Shown in pieces: positions 7,636 through 12,283 of a stretch of 12,283 nt of DNA. A program made the translations under genes and the position numbers. Below the pieces are notes generated by a model. It searched no databases. It saw nothing but the letters and a program-made list of their open reading frames with translations, and had not been told where the DNA came from. Source of the stretch: Nephromyces sp. MM_2019 (Eukaryota; Apicomplexa; Aconoidasida; Nephromycida); assembly GCA_015657535.1 (NCBI GenBank), contig JADHZB010000997.1, forward strand, positions 1,634 to 13,916, read 5' to 3'. Positions within the stretch are counted from its first letter, which is position 1. The number at the start of each line of letters is the position of its first letter.

Positions 7636-7871
7636 TCACCGTACAGCATAATTAGAGACGGTTGCATTCCCACCCCTCAACCTCAAGACGAGGTGAAGCA
7701 CAGAATCTTCACTCAACCCATAGTCACTGACTAGGCGATGATCTTCTAGCTGCTTGCCACCGGCGATGAGGCGTTGCTCTTCAACTGGCATACCTTCTTT
7801 CTCAGCAACTTTAATCTTCAGCTTCTCTATAGTATCACTTAGATCAACTCCTTCAATAACTAGTGTGTTCC
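7636..7871 (-). CDS. PUBL: PUBL-like protein, exon 4: second ubiquitin-like domain, LRGG and C-terminal tail
   Basis: The last exon has a strong acceptor (CTTTTTTCAG at 7881-7872) and ends at TGA 7638-7636. It completes the split Gly codon of exon 3 and encodes most of the second ubiquitin-like domain (residues 159-235 of the predicted 245). Motifs include [28 protein letters not shown] and HLVLRLRGG. It keeps the Ile44-patch Ile, the Lys48 equivalent, His68 and Arg72; Lys63 is replaced (LSEDS). One residue is inserted relative to ubiquitin, in the IEGVDLSD stretch. Ten residues ([10 protein letters not shown]) follow the Gly-Gly, as expected of a precursor that must be trimmed before conjugation. 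The stop overlaps a donor-like GTGAGC (7639-7634), so a spliced longer form is possible. The LRLRGG end is close to real ubiquitin, but linkage to the signal-peptide exon argues for the plastid type. Confidence 0.9.
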
Positions 7872-8500
7872 CTGAAAAAAGAGCATCAAAATGATGTGTG
7901 AAGCTGACAATATTAAAGGCTAAAAGTATGGAATCTGAGCTGTGTGTAAAGTTGAAGACGGAGATTTGAGGTTTGTGCACAGCTAAAGACGAGGATTTAA
8001 GGTGTGAATACAAAGACCAAATAATCTCGTTTATAGGGAAGATTCTAGTGTGCTCGTTAACGATACGATAACTACAAAGCTAATGAATTCGAGAATGTAT
8101 GCAAGAGGCCCTCACATACAGCGCAATTTGGGCAGAATATACTTCCTATTAAACTGAGAAGAGCAGGTAAGAGTGTATGTACACCCCTAGCTTGCATCCT
8201 CTACCCACACACAAGACTACCCAGACACAAGGCTACCAACTCACATGTCTATCCATACACACCCTCCTATCCACACACACACATACCCCCACACAAACTA
8301 ACCCCCACATAAACCAACCCCCACACAGACCTACCCACGCACACGTCCATCCATGCACACACCTACCCACACACACGCTTTCAAAACTCAGAAAAGGCTT
8401 TGGTCTGAAATAAACAATACAGATTATATAAAAAAGACAACAAAAAAACACACACACTAAGAATGCTGCAGAGAAAGAAGCCTATGTTTGTAGAGGTTAC
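7872..8500 (-). other. PUBL: PUBL intron 3 with CA repeat
   Basis: This 629-nt intron runs from GTAACC to TTTTTTCAG in gene sense. On the + strand, 8196-8385 is a degenerate CA-rich array with CTACCCACACAC/CTATCCACACAC units about 15-20 nt long. The stretch 7880-8160 is repeat-free but shows no coding segment I can defend. Confidence 0.85.
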
Positions 8501-8558
8501 CTGACATCGTCTTTACTTTTAAGTTCATTCCACCTCGAAGGTTTAACAAGAGAGTGAC
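8501..8558 (-). CDS. PUBL: PUBL-like protein, exon 3: end of first and start of second ubiquitin-like domain
   Basis: This 58-nt exon reads VTLLLNLRGG-MNLKVKTMS plus the first base of a Gly codon. It is bounded by acceptor ACTCCCAG and donor G|GTAACC. It supplies the last strand and LRGG of domain 1 and, with no linker, the Met and first strand of domain 2 (compare ubiquitin MQIFVKTLTG). Both phases fit: phase 0 on entry and phase 1 on exit. The head-to-tail Gly-Gly-Met junction is the layout of a polyubiquitin precursor. At the position of ubiquitin Arg72 it has Asn, and at His68 it has Thr. The acceptor pyrimidine tract is weak, but the match on both sides leaves little doubt. Confidence 0.88.
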
Positions 8559-9199
8559 CTGGGAGTCATCCTACACATTGAAGAAAGGAATGAATAGCCT
8601 GTCAAGGTGCGCGTGTGCTTGTGGGCGTGTGTACACGTTTGCCCGCGTGTGTGCATCCGTGTGTGTATCTGCATGTCCTGAAGTCGATTTTTTGTGTATA
8701 TCTGCTCTCAAAGTAGCGTGGATTGCATGTCTGCTCTCAGGAAAGCAACGTGCCATGTGTGTGTGCAGGCATGTGTGTGTGCTCTCAAAGTGAAGTGCTA
8801 TGTGAGGTCACTCTTAAACGGGTATGGTGTGTGTGCCGACTCTAAACAAGGCAAAATGGTGGTATTACGAGCAGCAGAGAAAAGAAAGAGCAGCACAAAT
8901 ACACACACACACACACATACATGGGAATGTATACTAAAGGACTTGGATGCTACACAGTCAGAAGTTTCACACACATTCTGCAAGCAAGAAAGTCGTTTCG
9001 CACACCAAATCGCATCCTAAAATCCATACATTGCACGTACACACACAAAATCTCATATAAATCGCACATACACATAAAACTTATACAAATCACATGCACA
9101 CACACAACTCATATTAACACACACATCGTAGAGCGCACAAAATAGACGCTATACAAGTAGAACTCGAAACACAAAAAAAAACGCACACACAAATCATAC
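8559..9199 (-). other. PUBL: PUBL intron 2 with opposed TG and CA arrays
   Basis: This 641-nt intron has a TG-rich block at about 8605-8840 (+ strand) and CA-rich blocks at about 8899-8920 and 9037-9190. The core GCTCTCA recurs near 8704, 8732 and 8780, followed by AAAG or GGAAAG, hinting at decayed ~30-50-bp units. No coding segment is seen. Confidence 0.85.
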
Positions 9200-9363
9200 A
9201 TTGCCTCCTTTAGCCTTTGGAAAAGTAGAATCATTTTTTAGCACTTTCCCTCTGAAAATCAGCTTCTGATCTTCTAAAGGAATCCCCTTTTCAGCTGAAA
9301 TCAAAGCTTTAACATCTCTGACGGTTGCTGTAGGCTTTAAATCTTCTAAGCAAAGCTTACGTC
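9200..9363 (-). CDS. PUBL: PUBL-like protein, exon 2: body of first ubiquitin-like domain
   Basis: A 164-nt exon with acceptor TGTGCATAG (9365-9364) and donor AAT|GTATGA. With the G carried over from exon 1 it reads GRKLCLEDLKPTATVRDVKAL, then SAEKGIPLEDQKLIFRGKVL and KNDSTFPKAKGGN. This is the ubiquitin fold from strand 2 through the helix (TVRDVKALI) to the GIPxxxQxLIFxGK signature. The Ile44 and Lys48 equivalents are present. The domain is more diverged than the second one, especially in the stretch before the last strand. The intron after GGN has no counterpart in the second domain. Confidence 0.9.
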
Positions 9364-9931
9364 CTATGCACACACAGAGGGTTCAAAGTATCGTGTGTGT
9401 TGAAGTGCAAATTTGACCACTTTAGCAGTATTTTAAGCCCAAATATGCCTCATCAAAGGCTCATTTTGTAGTGTAAATAGGACTATTAAGTATGCCAACG
9501 ATGAAGTCGCATGCTGGAGGTGAAGAAATGTAAAAATAGCCAGAAAAGTTACTCACACACGTTGAAGACAGCAGAAATACGCACAAGAGATAAAAAAGCA
9601 TAAAAAGGTGTAAGGAGGTATTAGCAGGAATGGAAAGGCAGTAAAAATTCACTAAAAAACGATAAAATTCCCTCTTCACCCCATCTTCACCCCCCTCGCT
9701 AACAGCTTTGATAATCTACTGGCAAAGCGGTCAAATCAGCGCCGCTCTCCCCCATTTTTCTTCAAATTTACATAGCACAGGAGGAATAAGACGCCTAAAT
9801 TGGGGTTTTTTTCATAGTAGAAGCAGGTAATAGAAACTGGCAAAGAAATACCCGGAAGTAGCAGCAGAATTATCAAAAAACTAGAGGGAGTGAAGAAAAA
9901 AAAAGGCAAAAAACGGCTTCAAACAACAAAC
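9364..9931 (-). other. PUBL: PUBL intron 1
   Basis: This 568-nt intron runs from GTTTGT to GTGCATAG in gene sense. It is pyrimidine-rich in gene sense and contains no long microsatellite, unlike the other introns of this gene. An open hydrophobic frame (about 9461-9679) ends near a GTGAGT but cannot join exon 2 in phase. Confidence 0.8.
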
Positions 9932-10211
9932 CAGCGAAGTCTTTGATTTGTATGTGATTTCCCACTTCATAGGATGTGCAGCTTCCGCTATTCCCCTTCC
10001 TCATCCCCAATTTTTGATGAATTAACGCTGTTTTTTCGGCATTTTGTCTTTGCAAACTCCATGGGCTATAATGAGGCCCTGATGCACTCCTGACAGCAGC
10101 CAAAAAGGGTCGAGAAGTACTGTGAGTCTCTACATACAGAGAGATCGAAAAAAACAGCAAAATCAAGGCAATCGCTGCATTACGAAGCAGCGGAAATGCC
10201 AGCATCTTCAT
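9932..10211 (-). CDS. PUBL: PUBL-like protein, exon 1: signal peptide, transit-like region, first strand of UBL1
   Basis: The ATG at 10211 (a second follows at 10205) is preceded directly by an in-frame TAA. The 280-nt exon encodes 93 residues plus one base. Residues ~1-28 form a signal peptide (basic residue at 10, then AAIALILLFFSISLYV). Residues ~30-84 are rich in Ser, Arg, Lys, Gln and Asn with few acids, like an apicoplast transit peptide. The exon ends NHIQIKDFA-G, the first strand of a ubiquitin fold, at donor G|GTTTGT. Joining to exon 2 gives IQIKDFAGRKLCLED, aligning with ubiquitin IFVKTLTGKTITLEV. Known apicomplexan PUBL (also called symbiont-derived or plastid ubiquitin) acts with a plastid E1, E2, Cdc48 and Der1 (SELMA) in protein import across the second outermost apicoplast membrane. 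Targeting is inferred from composition only; secretion without plastid delivery is the main alternative. Confidence 0.82.
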
Positions 10212-10445
10212 TTACGGCTTTTCAGCGCGAATGCTGAGAAAAATGGCTCGTAAAGTCGATTTTTGTACGAACAAATATGTTTTCCGCTGATGAAGTGAGG
10301 AGGCAAATAGCAAAAGGATGTCATCGATAAATAGAAGGAGAGACGATCATTCACACACAAAAGGCAGGCAGAGTGAGTGAAGAGAGAAGCTCTTATCACA
10401 TAAAATGAGTTGCGGATTGTGTAATGTGGCACACGGGGAGCTCGA

Positions 10446-10590
10446 ACACACACACCAAGTGCACACACAAACCACTCCGACCCACATACACACGCCACTC
10501 CCACCGAAACACACACAGCACTCCCACATACTTACACACCGCTGACAGACACAAGCCACTCTCACGCCAGACACCACTCCCACACACACG
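10446..10590. repeat. CA/CCACTC degenerate tandem repeat
   Basis: Units of roughly 20-30 nt combine CACACACA with a recurring CCACTCC or GCACTCCC block, seen near 10471, 10494, 10518, 10556 and 10573. It lies upstream of the PUBL-like start codon. Confidence 0.75.
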
Positions 10591-11160
10591 AAGGCATTGT
10601 AACTTGTTAGGTACCCCATCAATGAGCTTTATCGCACGTATCTTTACCTAGAAAAAAAGCTTTTGAATTTTCCCGAGTGAATTGCATAAATTCTCCCTCT
10701 TCCTCTTCTCTGTGGAAATCCCTCGTGTTTTTTTTAGCAATAATCAGCTGTAACACACACATTAAAGCATCTTATCCTTCCCTCTACAACAGCTATTTGC
10801 TCATAGAAATTCATTCGCAGATACCCACAAATTGCCCATAACCCTTCCGTAAACATCACATACTTCTTCTTTTTCTCCGCTGTTTTCTTCTGCTTCGTTA
10901 TCTTCTTCCTCTTCTTTGTTTTCGTCTTCCTTATCTTAATCTTATTTTTCTTCTCCATCTTCTTCTTCATTGATCTACGGCCAGAACAGAGAATTTGCCA
11001 ATGACTGGCATGCAATTTCCGTTCTCTTGTTCCTTCGTGGTGTGAAAAACACGTTTTTTTTCGCAATTTTTTAGCGGTTTTTTATCTTTTTGTGTGTTTT
11101 CTTTGCTTTTTTCTATGATGCAGTAGTAGGAACGCAAGTTTCTTTTGGATCACTGAGAAT

Positions 11161-11365
11161 AGTGTGTGTGTATGCTATCTCTGCGTGTGCTATCTCTCTG
11201 TGTGTGTGCTATGTGCGTGTGTGTTTCATATTGCTGTTTGTGCTATCTCTGCCTGTGTTTCTGTTGTTCTGTGCATTTGTGTGTGTGGGAGATGTGTGTG
11301 CGTGCTATCACTGTATGTGTCTTCTCTGCGTGTTTATGCGCTTGTTTGCTAGTGTGTAAGTGTGT
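11161..11365 (+). repeat. TG-rich array with TGCTATCTCTG units
   Basis: A degenerate tandem repeat in which TGCTATCTCTG, or a close variant such as TGCTATCACTG, recurs near 11172, 11188, 11240 and 11303, separated by TG-rich stretches. The open frames in it are cysteine/valine repeats, not genes. Confidence 0.8.
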
Positions 11366-11554
11366 GATTTTCGTTGCTTATGTATGTGCATTCACTTGAA
11401 ATGAGCTCTGTATCGCATTCTGCTCTATATAGGAAGGGCATAGAATCTCATCCCTCCACATCTGCTTTTTCAGGAAACACGCATTCTGTATTTTTATGAG
11501 ATTTCGGGAAGGTAGCAACGTTGCTATATACACTTGTTTACTGAAGCTCTGAAA

Positions 11555-11567
11555 ATGGTGCATGAAG
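11555..11567 (+). CDS. DOP1: DOP1 (Dopey), 13-nt first coding exon
   Basis: ATG GTG CAT GAA G is followed by a donor, GTATCT, at 11568. The ATG is the first in frame after a TAG about 40 nt upstream. The single trailing G joins the AG that begins the next exon to form GAG, giving MVHEENIPPYELKRF. This places the start a few residues before the conserved DOP1 N-terminus, where family members also begin. The exon is inferred from phase and position; there is no transcript evidence. An alternative start elsewhere in the 370-nt intron cannot be excluded. Confidence 0.6.
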
Positions 11568-11937
11568 GTATCTTACTTACAGGAGCTTTTCTAGTTATCT
11601 TTAGTGCATTTTGTGTGTTGTTATTACGTTTATTTGGTTGTGTGTGTGCGTGTTTTTGACAGTAACATGTGTGTGTATAAGCTCTTACGGCAAAATGTGT
11701 GTGTTCTTCTTTGCGGATGATACGATGGGTAAACTTCTTTGCTCGTTTTAACTAGTTTTACATTTTTGTTTTATTTTATAGTATTAGCAAAGATCTTTGT
11801 ATACTATATGAAGTTCTAGCATATACTGTGTGTGTTTTCCTTCTCCCTCTTCCTCCTCCTTTTCCTCTTCTTTTTCTCCGTTTGTTCTACGCTTTTTGTC
11901 TAAATTCTTGTTTATTTTCAAATTCCTCGTTTTATAG
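11568..11937 (+). other. DOP1: DOP1 intron 1
   Basis: A 370-nt intron, T-rich with short TG runs (11637-11660, 11825-11835) and a CCTCCTCC-type pyrimidine stretch (11838-11880) before the acceptor. No coding segment is seen. Confidence 0.6.
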
Positions 11938-12056
11938 AGAATATACCGCCTTATGAGCTCAAGAGATTTGAGCAAGAGATCTCCACTATTCTTCTTAGCT
12001 TCAGCAAAGCCAAAGAGTGGGCAGATCTAAGTAGCTGTCTTCAGAAGCTTCATAGG
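11938..12056 (+). CDS. DOP1: DOP1 (Dopey), second coding exon
   Basis: The acceptor is TCGTTTTATAG; the donor is AGG|GTATGC. The 119 nt encode two codon-completing bases and 39 residues, including YELKRFEQEIST and FSKAKEWADLSSCLQKLHR. This matches the Dopey N-terminal signature (animal form: a Tyr-rich start, then [21 protein letters not shown]). Dopey proteins are very large, peripheral membrane proteins that work with MON2 in Golgi-endosome trafficking. Only the first ~43 residues fall in this window; the bulk of the gene lies to the right. The EWADL core is the key diagnostic motif. Confidence 0.85.
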
Positions 12057-12193
12057 GTATGCACAAATGTTGTACTTACTCAATGTTTGCGTATGTTTAC
12101 CGCTCTTGCCCTTGTGTGTGATGGTCATGAACTTGCATGTGTGCGAGAGTTTTCACCTTGTGTGTGTATGTAGCAACTTCTTGACGTGTGTGT

Positions 12194-12283
12194 GACTTCT
12201 TCACCTGTGTGTGACTTCTTCACCTGTGTGTGACTTCTTCACCTGTGTGCGACTTCTTCACCTGTGTGCGACTTCTTCACCTG
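12194..12283 (+). repeat. 19-bp minisatellite in DOP1 intron 2, cut by window edge
   Basis: Units of GACTTCTTCACCTGTGTGT start at 12194, 12213, 12232, 12251 and 12270, exactly 19 bp apart. The only variation is T to C in the last base of the third and fourth units. The fifth unit is truncated by the end of the window, so the array is probably longer. Confidence 0.97.

Larger units (their letters stand above)
10212..11554. promoter_or_regulatory. Divergent intergenic region between the PUBL-like gene and DOP1
   Basis: About 1.34 kb separate the two predicted start codons, which point away from each other. It must contain both promoters and leaders, though no core element can be assigned by eye. 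Contents: a CA-rich array of CCACTCnCAC-type units (10446-10590), a strongly pyrimidine-rich + strand stretch (10855-10975), a T-rich stretch (11050-11120) and a TG-rich array (11161-11365). No convincing gene is seen. Confidence 0.5.

Noticed and set aside
9461..9679. Hydrophobic minus-strand frame inside PUBL intron 1, resembling a signal-peptide exon ending at GTGAGT.
   Set aside because: It would end in phase 0, whereas exon 2 must be entered in phase 1, and exon 1 at 9932-10211 joins perfectly and supplies the missing first strand of the domain.
10590..10647. Minus-strand segment KIRAIKLIDGVPNKLQCL after a TTTTTTTCTAG acceptor looks like a small exon.
   Set aside because: No partner exons were found on either side, the donor lies in a TG repeat, and the segment sits upstream of a PUBL-like start codon that already has an in-frame stop before it.
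12194..12283. Evenly spaced repeats considered as a CRISPR array.
   Set aside because: Units abut with no unique spacers, and the window is clearly eukaryotic; this is a minisatellite.

Overview
This is nuclear DNA from a eukaryote with introns, most likely a plastid-bearing apicomplexan or a close relative. Conserved protein pieces are short (13-480 nt), bounded by GT...AG signals and separated by introns of about 370-660 nt full of TG/CA microsatellites. There are no bacterial-style operons. The lineage call rests on one gene: a signal-peptide protein carrying ubiquitin-like domains, which matches the apicoplast ubiquitin-like protein PUBL of the SELMA plastid-import machinery. All exon limits were worked out by eye from reading frame, splice signals and remembered family sequences; no search was run.

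Layout. (1) 1-2833, minus strand: four exons of NMD3, the 60S ribosomal export adaptor; its C-terminal part lies beyond the left edge. (2) 2834-4664: about 1.8 kb without a recognised gene, A/purine-rich on the + strand, with two diverged tandem repeats. (3) 4665-7401, plus strand: a candidate multi-exon gene that I cannot name. It consists of phase-compatible exons embedded in G-rich, TG and CA tracts; its first exon is the best supported. (4) 7636-10211, minus strand: a complete four-exon gene of 245 codons encoding a signal peptide, a basic transit-like stretch, and two tandem ubiquitin-like domains, each ending in LRGG, arranged like a polyubiquitin precursor. (5) 10212-11554: a divergent intergenic region of 1.3 kb. 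(6) 11555-12283, plus strand: the first two exons of DOP1 (Dopey), starting with a 13-nt exon, then an intron ending in a perfect 19-bp minisatellite cut by the window edge.

The genes alternate in strand (NMD3 -, unknown +, PUBL-like -, DOP1 +). This gives two head-to-head pairs and one tail-to-tail pair (unknown/PUBL-like, about 235 bp apart). No shared pathway is apparent: NMD3 acts in ribosome export, DOP1 in Golgi/endosome traffic, and PUBL in protein import into the apicoplast. The most notable object is the tandem, two-domain form of the plastid ubiquitin-like protein. Most other long open frames in the window are artefacts of CA/TG repeats.
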